A stretch of DNA of 64,000 nt from Streptomyces sp. WM6378 (GCF_001279695.1 NZ_LGDD01000121.1:1-64000); one strand, 5' to 3'. Numbered from the stretch's first letter, positions 43,923 through 52,319 are shown. Program-made: numbers and translations. Notes: a model not told the origin generated them from the sequence alone.

Positions 43923-44962
43923 CGGGCACTCCCGAGCGCGGTCAGCGGGTCGACGGCGGTGATGCGCCGGATGGACAGGGCGGCGCCGATCACGCCGAGG
44001 ACGATCAGGACGGCGGCAGGACCGAGCGTCGTGGTGAGGTCGAGCACGAACGGCACCGCGCCGCCCACGAGCCCCCCGGCGAGCGAGGCGAGCCCGGTGC
44101 CGACGAGCGTGCCGACCGTCAACATCACGACCGCCTGGCCGAGCGCGTCCTTGAGGAGGTAGGGCGTCGAGGCCCCGAGCGCCTTCAGTACGGCGATGTC
44201 GCCGCTGCGCTGGATCGTCCACACCGTGAAGAACGCGCCGACGACCAGCGCCGAGATGACGAAGAGGAAGCCGCGCATCAGCTGGAGCGAGCCGTTCTCG
44301 GCCTTGTACGAGGGCAGCGCCGAGAGCGCCTCGGACAGCGTCAGGCTCTTGGTTCCGAGCTCCTTGTCGGTGGCCGCGAGGTCCGCGCCGCCGTCGAGGG
44401 TGAGCGCGACGACGGTCGCGGGCGCGTCGTCGGCGAGCGCCGTCCAGGCGACGGGGGTGTGGCTGTAGGAGTCCTCGCCCGCCACCGCCGACACGGTCAG
44501 CCGCTTGCCGCCCAGCGTCACCGTGTCGCCCGCCTTCGCGGCCAGGTCCTTCGCCGCGCCGTGCGAGAGGACGACGGATCCGGCGCGTACCGCGGCCGGC
44601 GCCAGGTCCGAGCCGGGCGGGACCGCGAAGGAGGACACCGCGGCCGTGCGCTCGCCCGCCTTCGCGTTCAGCGTGGACACGCCGATCGGCTGGGCCTCCT
44701 TCACCCCCGGAGCCTGCTGCCATTTGCGCCAACTGCCGCTCGGCACAACGGAGTTGGTGAAGGACACCGACTGGCCGGACGGCGGCGCGGCGAAGGCCAG
44801 CCGGTCGGCGGGCAGGGCGCTGACGGCCGAGGTGTTGTCCCTGGCAAGGCCGGCGGTGAGCCCGGACAGCAGCCCCACCAGCAGGGTGATGAGCACCACG
44901 ACCGTACCCATCAGCGCGAACCGGCCCTTGGCGAACCGGAGGTCTCTCCATGCGACGAACAT
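43919..44962 (-). CDS. FtsX/MacB-like ABC transporter permease
   Basis: A 347-residue membrane protein with one N-terminal helix (VVVLITLLVGLLSGLTAGLA), a large extracytoplasmic domain (about 40-220), and three C-terminal helices with the FtsX-type GAFFTVWTIQRSGDIAVLKALGAS coupling region. This topology defines the DevC/MacB/FtsX superfamily. ATG start at MFVAWRDLRFAK with GGAAGG upstream. Together with the ATPase at 43227 it probably expels a peptide or lipid-like compound. Confidence 0.92.
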   Translation of the reverse strand: MFVAWRDLRFAKGRFALMGTVVVLITLLVGLLSGLTAGLARDNTSAVSALPADRLAFAAPPSGQSVSFTNSVVPSGSWRKWQQAPGVKEAQPIGVSTLNAKAGERTAAVSSFAVPPGSDLAPAAVRAGSVVLSHGAAKDLAAKAGDTVTLGGKRLTVSAVAGEDSYSHTPVAWTALADDAPATVVALTLDGGADLAATDKELGTKSLTLSEALSALPSYKAENGSLQLMRGFLFVISALVVGAFFTVWTIQRSGDIAVLKALGASTPYLLKDALGQAVVMLTVGTLVGTGLASLAGGLVGGAVPFVLDLTTTLGPAAVLIVLGVIGAALSIRRITAVDPLTALGSAR

Positions 44963-45095
44963 GGGGCCAAGCCTTCCGGGCGGAGCCCGCCGCCACATCG
45001 CACGCGGGCATGTGTCCCCGTATCGAAGGATGCATCCGCACATCAAACTTTCGGTTGACCGGGGCCGCCCGCCTCACCCGTACGCTGGAAGACCT

Positions 45096-46280
45096 ATGGA
45101 TTCCGCACGCCCCCACACCCCCGTCGCCGCCCTGCTGCGCCTGTGTCTGCACGCGCTGCTCGGCGGGCTGCTCGCGCTCGCCGCGGTACGGGCCCTCGGC
45201 GACGGCGCGCCGCACGCGGGGGCCGTCATCGCGGCGGTCGTCCTGATGGCCGCCGTGTACGCGGCGGGCGTCGCCCTGCCCGCGGTGCGGCCGCGCACCT
45301 CGGCGGCCGCGGTGTGGCTCGGGGCGCTCGGCGCGTCCTGGCTGGCGCTGCTCGTCCTCTCCCCCGAGGCGCTGTGGGCCGCCTTCCCGCTCTACTTCCT
45401 GCTGCTCCACCTGCTGCCGCTGCGCTGGGCGCTGCCCGCCGTGCTGGCCACGGCGGGCGCGGCCATCGCGAGTTTCGTGCTGCACGGCCAGCCGGTCACG
45501 CCGGGCGCGTTCATAGGGCCGCTGATCGGGGCGGCGGTCGCCGTCGCGACGGTGCTCGGGTACGACGCGCTGTACCGCGAGAGCGAGCGGCGGCGCGAGC
45601 TGATCGACGAGCTGGTGGCGACGCGGGCCGAGCTCGCCGAGGCCGAGCGCACGGCCGGCACGCTCGCCGAGCGCGAGCGCCTGGCCCGCGAGATCCACGA
45701 CACGCTGGCCCAGGGCCTCTCCTCGATCCAGCTGCTGCTTCGCGCGGCCGAGCGCGCGCTGCCCGCCGGAGATCCGGCCCGCGAACACGTCGAGCAGGCC
45801 CGGCACGCGGCCCAGGACAACCTGGCCGAGGCGCGCCGGTTCGTGAAGGCGCTGACCCCGCCGGACCTGGAGCACGGCTCGCTGTCCGGCGCCCTGGAGC
45901 GGCTCTGCGCGGCGGCGCCGGGCCCGGCCGTGCAGTTCGGCGTGAGCGGCACCCCGGTCGAGCTGCCGACGCCGTACGAGGTGGCGCTGCTGCGCATCGC
46001 GCAGTCGGCGCTCGCCAACACCGTGCAGCACGCGGGCGCAGGGCGGGCCGAGATCACGCTCAGTTTCATGGACACCTCGGTGGCCCTGGACGTCGTCGAC
46101 GACGGGCGCGGCTTCGACCTGGCGGAGCGGCGGCCGAAGGAGGAGACCAGCGGCTTCGGGCTTCCGGCGATGCGCTCGCGTGCCCAGTCGCTCGGCGGCA
46201 CCCTCAGCGTGGAGTCGGCGCCGGGCCAGGGCACGGCCGTCGCGATCACGCTGCCGCTGCCCGTGGCGGGTGCCCGGTGA
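45096..46280 (+). CDS. Sensor histidine kinase, NarL-type
   Basis: A 394-residue kinase with five to six N-terminal membrane helices (about 12-150), a coiled-coil linker (LIDELVATRAELAEAERTAG), the phospho-acceptor His in AREIHDTLAQGLSSIQ, and an HATPase domain with NTVQHAGAGRAEITL and DDGRGFD. ATG with GGAAG five bases upstream. It is divergent from the ABC exporter and overlaps the response regulator start (GTGA). The pair probably controls the exporter. Confidence 0.93.
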   Translation: MDSARPHTPVAALLRLCLHALLGGLLALAAVRALGDGAPHAGAVIAAVVLMAAVYAAGVALPAVRPRTSAAAVWLGALGASWLALLVLSPEALWAAFPLYFLLLHLLPLRWALPAVLATAGAAIASFVLHGQPVTPGAFIGPLIGAAVAVATVLGYDALYRESERRRELIDELVATRAELAEAERTAGTLAERERLAREIHDTLAQGLSSIQLLLRAAERALPAGDPAREHVEQARHAAQDNLAEARRFVKALTPPDLEHGSLSGALERLCAAAPGPAVQFGVSGTPVELPTPYEVALLRIAQSALANTVQHAGAGRAEITLSFMDTSVALDVVDDGRGFDLAERRPKEETSGFGLPAMRSRAQSLGGTLSVESAPGQGTAVAITLPLPVAGAR

Positions 46281-46918
46281 CCGCGGCGCCCATCCGGCTG
46301 CTGCTCGCCGACGACCACCCCATCGTGCGGGCCGGGCTGCGCGCGGTCCTCGACACCGAGCCCGATTTCGCGGTCACCGGGGAGGCAGCCACCGCCGAGC
46401 GCGCGGTGGAGCTCGCCTCGTCGGGCGCGTACGACGTGGTCCTGATGGACCTCCAGTTCGGGGCCGGGATGCACGGCGCCGAGGCGACCGCGAAGATCGC
46501 GGCGCGGCCGGGCGCCCCGCGCGTCCTCGTGCTCACGACGTACGACACGGACGCGGACATCCTCGCGGCGGTGGAGGCGGGCGCGGCGGGCTATCTGCTC
46601 AAGGACGCCCCGCCCGAGGAGCTGGCAGCGGCGGTGCGCACGGCGGCCTCGGGCCAGTCGGCGCTCGCCCCGGCCGTGGCGCACCGCCTGATGGACCGGA
46701 TGCGCACGCCCGCCGAAGCGCTTACCCGGCGCGAGCTGGAGGTGTTGCAGCTGGTCGGCGACGGGCTCTCCAACCAGCAGATCAGCAAGCAGCTGTTCCT
46801 CAGCCAGGCCACCGTCAAGTCCCATCTCGTCCATATCTACGCCAAGTTGGGAGTGGACTCGCGCACGGCGGCGGTCGCGGCCGCGAGCGCGCGCCGTCTG
46901 ATCCGCCAGCCGGGCTGA
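46277..46918 (+). CDS. NarL/LuxR family response regulator
   Basis: A 213-residue regulator: receiver with LLADDHPIVRAGL, phospho-acceptor Asp in VVLMDLQFG, and LLKDAPPEE; LuxR helix-turn-helix with TRRELEVLQLVGDGLSNQQI and SQATVKSHLVHIYAKLGV. GTG start overlaps the kinase stop, so translation is coupled. Probable activator of the neighbouring ABC exporter. Confidence 0.94.
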   Translation: MTAAPIRLLLADDHPIVRAGLRAVLDTEPDFAVTGEAATAERAVELASSGAYDVVLMDLQFGAGMHGAEATAKIAARPGAPRVLVLTTYDTDADILAAVEAGAAGYLLKDAPPEELAAAVRTAASGQSALAPAVAHRLMDRMRTPAEALTRRELEVLQLVGDGLSNQQISKQLFLSQATVKSHLVHIYAKLGVDSRTAAVAAASARRLIRQPG

Positions 46919-47027
46919 ATGCTCCCGTCCCTTGCGGTCACCGGCTGCAAGGCAGGGTCCGTGCGCCTCAGGTTCCGCCATGCTGCTGGCATGTCCCCGG
47001 CATGACACGGACAGCATGGAGGCCCTC

Positions 47028-47354
47028 ATGCCCCAGACCTGCCGCCAGTACTGGTGGAACCTGCAAGGGCGGTGCAGGCTCAACTTCAACTGGGCCGCCA
47101 TCAACCACGACTCGACGGTCGTGGTGACCGCGTCCGAGTACAACGTGGACGGCAACGACCCCCGGCACAGCCCGCGCTTCGTCGGCGCCGCGACCATCAC
47201 CGTCGAGAACATCAGCCCCCACGCGCCGCCCTACGACCCCAACCACGGTGTCAGCTTCGTCGTCAACGTCGACTGGGGCGCGCCCCTGCACGTCGTCACC
47301 GACATCACGGTCCTGGACGGTCCGCCGGTCGACATCGAGTACCAGAACGGCTGA
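47028..47354 (+). CDS. Stand-alone beta domain homologous to N-terminus of the C70 peptidase
   Basis: A 108-residue soluble protein without signal peptide. It matches the first ~105 residues of the next protein closely, sharing the blocks LNFNW, HDSTV, HSPRF, PPYDPNHGV and VTDITVLD. Predicted mostly beta strand. No database family comes to mind. ATG chosen with GGAGG five bases upstream; upstream codons are poor. First gene of a three-gene unit. It may be a free copy of the peptidase's targeting or inhibitory domain. Confidence 0.75.
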   Translation: MPQTCRQYWWNLQGRCRLNFNWAAINHDSTVVVTASEYNVDGNDPRHSPRFVGAATITVENISPHAPPYDPNHGVSFVVNVDWGAPLHVVTDITVLDGPPVDIEYQNG

Positions 47355-47363
47355 GGGGGCCCG

Positions 47364-48173
47364 ATGCCACGCACCGTGCGCCAGTACTGGCACGGCCTCA
47401 AGGGCCGTACCGTGCTGAACTTCAACTGGAACGAGATCGACCACGACTCGACGGTCTGGGTCACCGTGTCCGAGTACTCGGTGGACCCGAACGACGTCAA
47501 GCACAGCCCCCGGTTCACGGGGGACGCCAATGTCCGGGTCGGCAACATCAGCCCGCACTCGCCGCCGTACGACCCCAATCACGGCGTGACGTTCGTGGTG
47601 ACCGTCGACTGGGGCGCGCCGCTGAACATCGTCACCGACATCACGGTCCTGGACGCCAAGCCGGACTACCGGCTCTGGGACTACCAGCGCCTCGCGTTCA
47701 ACATGCAGGCGCAGACCCAGACCAACTGGTGCTGGGCGGCGGTCGCGACCAGCATCGCGCTCTACTACAACGCGAACAGCACCTGGACGCAGTGCCAGGT
47801 CGCCAACTCCCAGACGGGGCAGACCAATTGCTGCACTCCGGCGGGCGCGTCCGGCACCGCGTGCAACAGCCAGCAGCCGCTGGACAACCCGTTGCGCATC
47901 GTCGGCCACCTGGACCGGATGGTCGCCAACCGGGTCGAGTTCGCCGAGGTGGAGAGCGAGATCAAGGCGGGGCGGCCGCTGTGCATCCGGGTCGGCTGGA
48001 AGGCCGGCGGCGGGCACTTCTTCACTGCCATGGGCGTGGACGCCCCGGCGGACCAGGCGATCGTGGCCGTGGACGACCCGATCTACGGCAAGTCCGACCA
48101 GGTGTACACCACCCTCGCCACCAGCTACCAGGGCAGCGGAACCTGGACCCACAGCTACTACACGAGGGGCTAG
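47364..48173 (+). CDS. Papain-like C70 (AvrRpt2-type) cysteine peptidase with N-terminal beta domain
   Basis: A 269-residue protein. Residues 1-105 repeat the beta domain of the previous protein, and 110-269 form a papain-like peptidase of the C70/AvrRpt2 type. The nucleophile is Cys123 in TNWCWAAVATS, the general base His218 in GGGHFFTAMGV, and an Asp at 237-238 completes the triad. Extra cysteines at 144, 156-157 and 167 could form disulphides. No Sec or Tat signal is visible, so how or whether it leaves the cell is unclear. ATG nine bases after the preceding stop. Confidence 0.82.
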   Translation: MPRTVRQYWHGLKGRTVLNFNWNEIDHDSTVWVTVSEYSVDPNDVKHSPRFTGDANVRVGNISPHSPPYDPNHGVTFVVTVDWGAPLNIVTDITVLDAKPDYRLWDYQRLAFNMQAQTQTNWCWAAVATSIALYYNANSTWTQCQVANSQTGQTNCCTPAGASGTACNSQQPLDNPLRIVGHLDRMVANRVEFAEVESEIKAGRPLCIRVGWKAGGGHFFTAMGVDAPADQAIVAVDDPIYGKSDQVYTTLATSYQGSGTWTHSYYTRG

Positions 48174-48181
48174 GACCACCC

Positions 48182-48742
48182 ATGACACTCCAGTCACCAC
48201 AGCCCCCCGAGCAGTCGCGCGAGGCGGCCGAGGCCGGTCTTCGGCTGCTTGCGGGGCTCGGCCGGGTCCGCACCGAGACCCTGCTGCCGGCCGCCCCGGA
48301 CGAGCTGCGCCTCGCGGACCCGGTGCAGCTGTACACCGTCGGGCCCGCGGGCCCGCTCGCGGATGCCGAGCCGGTCGCCTGGCGCTATCTGGTCCGGCAC
48401 GACAGCGACGCGGTGGCGCTCGCCGAGACGGTACGGGACGCGTCGGGCGAGCACGTCTTCAGCCAGCTGAATTACGGCCCGTTCGTGGCCGGTACGGCGG
48501 CCGCTCTCGATGCCGCGAGCGGCCACACCGGCGACGCCGAGGTGCGGCTGCTGCACATTCCGGCCGTACACCTGATCGCGGTCTGGCTGCACTCGGAGGC
48601 GGCCGACGCCCTGATCCCCGCGGCCCCCGCACCGCCGGGCACGGAGGCCGGTCGCGCCTATCCGGCGGACGAACTGCTCGGCCTGCTCTCGCAGTCGAGG
48701 CCGCCCACCCTGGCCCCGGACGACGATCGCGGCGGCGGCTGA
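48182..48742 (+). CDS. Hypothetical protein of the C70 peptidase cluster
   Basis: A 186-residue soluble protein, acidic, with alternating helix and strand (for example LRLADPVQLYTVG, WRYLVRHDSDAVALAE, VRLLHIPAVHLIAVWLH) and a disordered Pro/Asp/Gly tail. No signal peptide and no recognised family. ATG eight bases after the peptidase stop, so it is the third gene of the unit and followed by a strong hairpin. By position it may be a chaperone, inhibitor or immunity partner of the peptidase; nothing in the sequence proves this. Confidence 0.72.
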   Translation: MTLQSPQPPEQSREAAEAGLRLLAGLGRVRTETLLPAAPDELRLADPVQLYTVGPAGPLADAEPVAWRYLVRHDSDAVALAETVRDASGEHVFSQLNYGPFVAGTAAALDAASGHTGDAEVRLLHIPAVHLIAVWLHSEAADALIPAAPAPPGTEAGRAYPADELLGLLSQSRPPTLAPDDDRGGG

Positions 48743-48764
48743 CCAGGACGGGGACGGTCCGGTG

Positions 48765-48797
48765 GGGGCCGGGCCGTCCCCCGTACGGCCCGGCCCC
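48765..48797. terminator. Perfect 13-bp hairpin after the C70 cluster
   Basis: GGGGCCGGGCCGT (48765-48777) and ACGGCCCGGCCCC (48785-48797) are perfectly complementary around a seven-base loop, between convergent genes. Confidence 0.75.
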
Positions 48798-48805
48798 GGC
48801 TCTGT

Positions 48806-49297
48806 TCACCCGTGCAGGGCGAAGTCCTCCGCCCGGGCATGCCGCAGGGCCCGCACCGTGTGCCTGGGGAGGCAGGGGGCCGGGGCCGTCAGGACGGCGC
48901 TGTGCGCGTGCTGCTGGACATAGCGGCGCACCGGAGCCCGCCGCACACCCGGCCGCGCGCCGATGACCAGCAGGTCCTGGGGCCGGTCCGCGAGCGCGCA
49001 CAGCACCCGCCCCGCCTTGCCGCGTACGACGAGCTTCCGCACGGCCACGTCCTCGGGCAGCCCGCCCAGGGCCTCCTCGACGGCCCGGTCGAGCGTTTCG
49101 CGCGCCAGGTCTTCGTGGTACGCGGCCCAGGCGCTGTCCGGGTTGCGCGCGTAGAGGATCTCGCCCTCCGGCGGCTCCCACGCGGTCACCGCCGCCAGAG
49201 CACGGCCGCTGTTACGGGCCTCGTCGACCGCCGCCCGCAGCGCGGCGAGGCTGCCCAGCGAGCCGCTGACGCCCACGACCACGTGCCCCCCGGTCAC
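48806..49297 (-). CDS. Universal stress protein (UspA family)
   Basis: A 163-residue single-domain UspA-like protein. The N-terminal VVVGVSGSLGSLAALRAAVDEA and the later LVIGARPGVRR with HSAVLTAPAPCLP correspond to the family's first strand and ATP-binding loop. The usual G-x-x-G-x9-G-S is only partly kept (GARPGVRRAPVRRYVQQHAHS). GTG start overlaps the stop of a 42-codon ORF (GTGA). Likely cytoplasmic, nucleotide-binding stress factor. Confidence 0.88.
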   Translation of the reverse strand: MTGGHVVVGVSGSLGSLAALRAAVDEARNSGRALAAVTAWEPPEGEILYARNPDSAWAAYHEDLARETLDRAVEEALGGLPEDVAVRKLVVRGKAGRVLCALADRPQDLLVIGARPGVRRAPVRRYVQQHAHSAVLTAPAPCLPRHTVRALRHARAEDFALHG

Positions 49298-49422
49298 TTC
49301 GCGTGCCCCTTGCGCAGCCGCAGACCGCGGACCCAGGCGAGCGAGATCCCTCTGGGGCCTTCCTCGCGACGCCGCTGCATCTCCCGCTCGAACCGGTCCG
49401 TGACCGCCACATCGCGTTCCAT
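49294..49422 (-). CDS. 42-residue basic protein coupled to UspA
   Basis: A short ORF from ATG 49422 to TGA 49294, encoding a very basic, helix-prone peptide (MERDVAVTDRFEREMQRRRE, then a GISLAWVRGLRLRKGHAK end). AAAGGTGAG lies upstream at a good distance, codons are G/C-rich at third positions, and its stop overlaps the UspA start, all signs of a real gene. No membrane segment. Family unknown. It lies directly beside the inverted repeat controlling the divergent MocR gene. Confidence 0.65.
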   Translation of the reverse strand: MERDVAVTDRFEREMQRRREEGPRGISLAWVRGLRLRKGHAK

Positions 49423-49440
49423 GACAACTCACCTTTCTCG

Positions 49441-49499
49441 GCCTTCCAGGCCAATGCGCTGACAGGACCCGAGTCTGTACGCTGATTGGCCTGGAAGGC
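49441..49499. promoter_or_regulatory. 15-bp inverted repeat between UspA unit and MocR gene
   Basis: GCCTTCCAGGCCAAT (49441-49455) and ATTGGCCTGGAAGGC (49485-49499) are perfect inverted copies 29 bases apart. A further GGCCAAT follows at 49503-49509. The size and position suggest an operator for the MocR-type regulator, probably controlling both divergent genes. Confidence 0.6.
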
Positions 49500-49522
49500 A
49501 GGGCCAATTCACGGAGGTTGGT

Positions 49523-51010
49523 ATGGCAGGCATGCGGGTGGTCCGGTCCGTGGACACCGTCAGCAGTACCGCGCGCACGCTCGGCAGCCGCCAGCTCGCC
49601 GCCCAGGTCACCGCCATCACCGGCCCGCACCCCGGCTACCGCGCCCTCGCCCAGGGCGTGCGCACCCTGCTGCTCGACGGCCGCATCCCGCTGCACACGC
49701 GGCTGCCCGCCGAGCGCGAGCTGGCCACCGCCCTTGAGGTCAGCCGGGCCACCATCACGGCCGCGTACGACCTGCTGCGCGAGGGCGGCTACGCGCTGAG
49801 CCGGCGCGGTTCGGGCACCTGGACCGAGCTGCCCGAGGGCGCGGCCCCGGCCAATGTGGCCCGGTACCAGGCCCCCGACGGCGTCATCGACCTGGCGATG
49901 GCCGCGCCGAGCGCCCCGGCCGCCGAGCTGGCCGCCGCCTTCGAACTGGCCGGGCCCGAATTGGCCTGCCACGCCACCACCAACGGCTACCACCCGCTCG
50001 GCCTGCCCGAGCTGCGCGCCGCCGTCGCCGAGCGCTACACCCGGCGCGGTCTGCCCACCCTGCCCGAGCAGATCCTGATCACCACCGGCGCCCAGTCCGC
50101 GGTGTCCCTGGTCGTGAACCTCCTCGGCCGCCCCGGCGACCGGGCTCTGGTCGAGAGCCCCTCCTACCCCAACGCCCTCGACGCGGTGCGCCACACCGGG
50201 CTGCGGATCACTCCCGTGCCGGTGACCGAGGACGGCTGGGACATCGAGCTCCTCGAATGCACCCTGCGCCAGACCGCACCCCGGCTCGCCTACCTCATCC
50301 CGGACTTCCAGAACCCGACCGGCGCCCTGATGAGCGCCGAGCAGCGGGCCCGGCTGCTGCGCGCGGCCCGGGCGACGGGCACCTGGCTGCTCATCGACGA
50401 GACGATGGCCGAGATGTCCCTGGAGGGACCGGCCCCGGCGCCGTTCGCGTCGCTCGCCCACCAGGGCGAGTCCGAGCAGATCGTCACGGTCGGCTCGCTC
50501 AGCAAGACCCATTGGGGCGGGCTGCGCATCGGCTGGGTGCGGGCGGGCTCCCGGCTCGTCAACGAACTGGCCGCGCTGCGCATCCACGTGGACCTGGCGC
50601 CCTCACTCGTCGACCAGGTGCTCGCCAAGACGCTGCTGCCGGGCATGGACGACGTCCTGCTCACCCGGCTGCCCCAGCTGCGCGAGCGGCGCGACGCGCT
50701 GGCCGAGTCGTTGACCCGCCATCTCCCGGAGTGGCGCTGGCAGTTGCCGGTCGGAGGGCTCAGCCTCTGGGTCGACCTCGGCCGCCCGATCGCCGGGGCG
50801 CTCGCGCAGGCCGCCCTGGCCCACGGCGTGAACCTCCAGCCGGGTTCGCGCTTCGCCGCCGACCCCGGCACGCACGAACACCGCCTCCGCATCCCCTTCG
50901 TGCACGAGCCGGAGCGGACGGACGAGGCGGTGCGCCGCCTGGCCGCGACCCTGGACGCGGGCCTGCCCACCTTCACCGGCGAGCAGAACCGGCCGCACTG
51001 GGTGGCGTGA
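49523..51010 (+). CDS. MocR-type regulator (GntR domain fused to PLP aminotransferase domain)
   Basis: A 495-residue MocR/PdxR-class protein. The N-terminal GntR winged helix (about 45-115, LPAERELATALEVSRATITAAYDLL in parts) is followed by a fold-type I aminotransferase domain. Its PLP-binding lysine lies in SLSKTHWGGLRIGW, with FQNPTGALMS and a conserved C-terminal RIPFVHEP. Such proteins use PLP or a PLP adduct as effector, often to control vitamin B6, GABA or amino acid genes. ATG with GGAGG. Divergent from the UspA unit across a 15-bp inverted repeat. Target metabolism unknown. Confidence 0.93.
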   Translation: MAGMRVVRSVDTVSSTARTLGSRQLAAQVTAITGPHPGYRALAQGVRTLLLDGRIPLHTRLPAERELATALEVSRATITAAYDLLREGGYALSRRGSGTWTELPEGAAPANVARYQAPDGVIDLAMAAPSAPAAELAAAFELAGPELACHATTNGYHPLGLPELRAAVAERYTRRGLPTLPEQILITTGAQSAVSLVVNLLGRPGDRALVESPSYPNALDAVRHTGLRITPVPVTEDGWDIELLECTLRQTAPRLAYLIPDFQNPTGALMSAEQRARLLRAARATGTWLLIDETMAEMSLEGPAPAPFASLAHQGESEQIVTVGSLSKTHWGGLRIGWVRAGSRLVNELAALRIHVDLAPSLVDQVLAKTLLPGMDDVLLTRLPQLRERRDALAESLTRHLPEWRWQLPVGGLSLWVDLGRPIAGALAQAALAHGVNLQPGSRFAADPGTHEHRLRIPFVHEPERTDEAVRRLAATLDAGLPTFTGEQNRPHWVA

Positions 51011-51011
51011 A

Positions 51012-51043
51012 CTCGGCCTGAATCTGGGGGAGTTCAGACCGAG
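51012..51043. terminator. Hairpin after MocR gene
   Basis: CTCGGCCTGAA (51012-51022) pairs with TTCAGACCGAG (51033-51043) at ten of eleven positions around a ten-base loop. It lies just past the MocR stop and faces the convergent DUF5955 gene. Confidence 0.6.
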
Positions 51044-51068
51044 CCGCCACAGGAAAGCCTCCGGGCGA

Positions 51069-51383
51069 TCAGTACCGGCCCGGCGGCCCGCCGAACAACT
51101 CGACCGCTTTCCTCACGTCGGTGACCGCGCCCGCCAGCGCGCTGACCGAGCCGATCGAGCCCGCTATCAGCAGCAGCGAGCGACGCAGCCGCGGGACCTC
51201 CGGGACGCCACTGATGGCCATCGCGTCAAGGGCCGCCAGCTCGTCCTCCGCCACGGCCCGGTCGGGAAACTCCGCCGGATGACCGGCCAGCTCCCGGCGC
51301 AGCCGGGACACGGCCGCCCGCAACTCGCTCACTCTGGGGTCCTCACCACTGCCGGCCACGGCCCTCTGCTCCACGCCTCGCAA
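51069..51383 (-). CDS. DUF5955 family protein
   Basis: A protein of about 104 residues of the Streptomyces family DUF5955. After a short basic start it has RVSELRAAVSRLRRELAGHP, EDELAALDAM and a hydrophobic helix RSLLLIAGSIGSVSALAGAVTDVRKAVELF that may lie on or in the membrane. The start is uncertain; I favour TTG at 51383, six bases after GGGGGAGGA, over GTG 51374. Function unknown. Confidence 0.78.
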   Translation of the reverse strand: MRGVEQRAVAGSGEDPRVSELRAAVSRLRRELAGHPAEFPDRAVAEDELAALDAMAISGVPEVPRLRRSLLLIAGSIGSVSALAGAVTDVRKAVELFGGPPGRY

Positions 51384-51539
51384 CAAAAGTCCTCCCCCAC
51401 GCACGTCCTTGTGCAGGTGCAAAAAACCCGTGCAGCGAAGGTCAACTGCCGGGATTCGCGGGCAAGTTAACGCCATCCGGCGTGTCGTGCGCCACTGCGC
51501 GGACGGAATTCGACAGAAGCATTAGGTATATGTGGGGGC

Positions 51540-52154
51540 ATGACGCAACCAATGACAAATGCGGCACCGGTCACGGGGCTGCTGCTCGCGGCGGGCGGCG
51601 GCCGGCGGCTCGGCGGCCGCCCCAAGGCCCTGCTCCCGCACCGCGGCCGCCCGCTCGTCGAGAACGCGGTCCGGGTCCTGCGCGAGGGCGGCTGCCGCAC
51701 CGTGTACGTGGTGCTCGGCGCCGCGGCCCAGGAGGTGAGGGCCCGCGCGGACCTGGCGGGCTGCGTCCTGATCGACAACCCGGACTGGGCGGAGGGCATG
51801 GGCTCCTCGCTCCGGGCCGGGCTTGAGGCACTGGCCAAATCGGACGACGCGGCGCGGGCCGCCCTGGTCTCGCTCGTCGACCAGCCCGGCATCGGCGCCG
51901 AGGCGGTGGCCCGGGTGCTCGCCGCCCACCGTTCGGGCGATTCCCTGGCGGCGGCTTCGTACGACGGGAAGCGCGGCCATCCGGTGCTGTTCGGCGCGGA
52001 CCGCTGGGCGGACATCGCGGCGAGCGCCATGGGCGACCGGGGCGCCCGCGCCTACCTGAAGGCCCACGAGGCGGAGATCGAGCTCGTCGAGTGCGGGGAC
52101 GTGGCGGAGCCGTACGACATCGACACGGAGGCGGACCTCGGCCGCCTCCAGTAG
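51540..52154 (+). CDS. MobA/MocA-like nucleotidyltransferase
   Basis: A 204-residue NTP-transferase-like protein (NTP_transf_3), resembling MocA/MobA enzymes that attach CMP or GMP to molybdopterin. The nucleotide-binding LLLAAGGGRRLGGRPKALLPH, SLVDQPGIGAEAV with the metal-binding Asp, and GHPVLFGADRW are characteristic. ATG start. Molybdenum hydroxylases (for example xanthine dehydrogenase) need such an enzyme, and purine degradation genes lie on both sides, so a link with xanthine oxidation is plausible but not shown. Confidence 0.87.
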   Translation: MTQPMTNAAPVTGLLLAAGGGRRLGGRPKALLPHRGRPLVENAVRVLREGGCRTVYVVLGAAAQEVRARADLAGCVLIDNPDWAEGMGSSLRAGLEALAKSDDAARAALVSLVDQPGIGAEAVARVLAAHRSGDSLAAASYDGKRGHPVLFGADRWADIAASAMGDRGARAYLKAHEAEIELVECGDVAEPYDIDTEADLGRLQ

Positions 52155-52278
52155 ACCTGGAGTACACAGGAAGACAGCCGAGACAGTCGGGATCGCGGAC
52201 ACCCCCGAGACCTCCGAAAACATGGAGTGAACGGGATGGCACCCAGCGCCATGGTCTGTCGACCCGGAGAATCTCGAC

Positions 52279-52319
52279 ATCAACAAACCATTGAACTTCC
52301 ACCATGAGGAAACTAGTAT
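52279..52319 (+). promoter_or_regulatory. Malate synthase promoter with overlapping AllR-like operator
   Basis: TTGAAC (52291-52296), a 17-base spacer and TAGTAT (52314-52319) make a strong SigA-type promoter. ATCAAC-AAACC-ATTGAA (52279-52295) overlaps the -35 and matches the allB palindrome at 40288-40304 with one change per arm, an arrangement suited to repression. Confidence 0.6.

Noticed and set aside
45055..45086. TTGACC...TACGCT as promoter of the second histidine kinase
   Set aside because: The spacer is 20 bases, too long for a confident SigA-type call.
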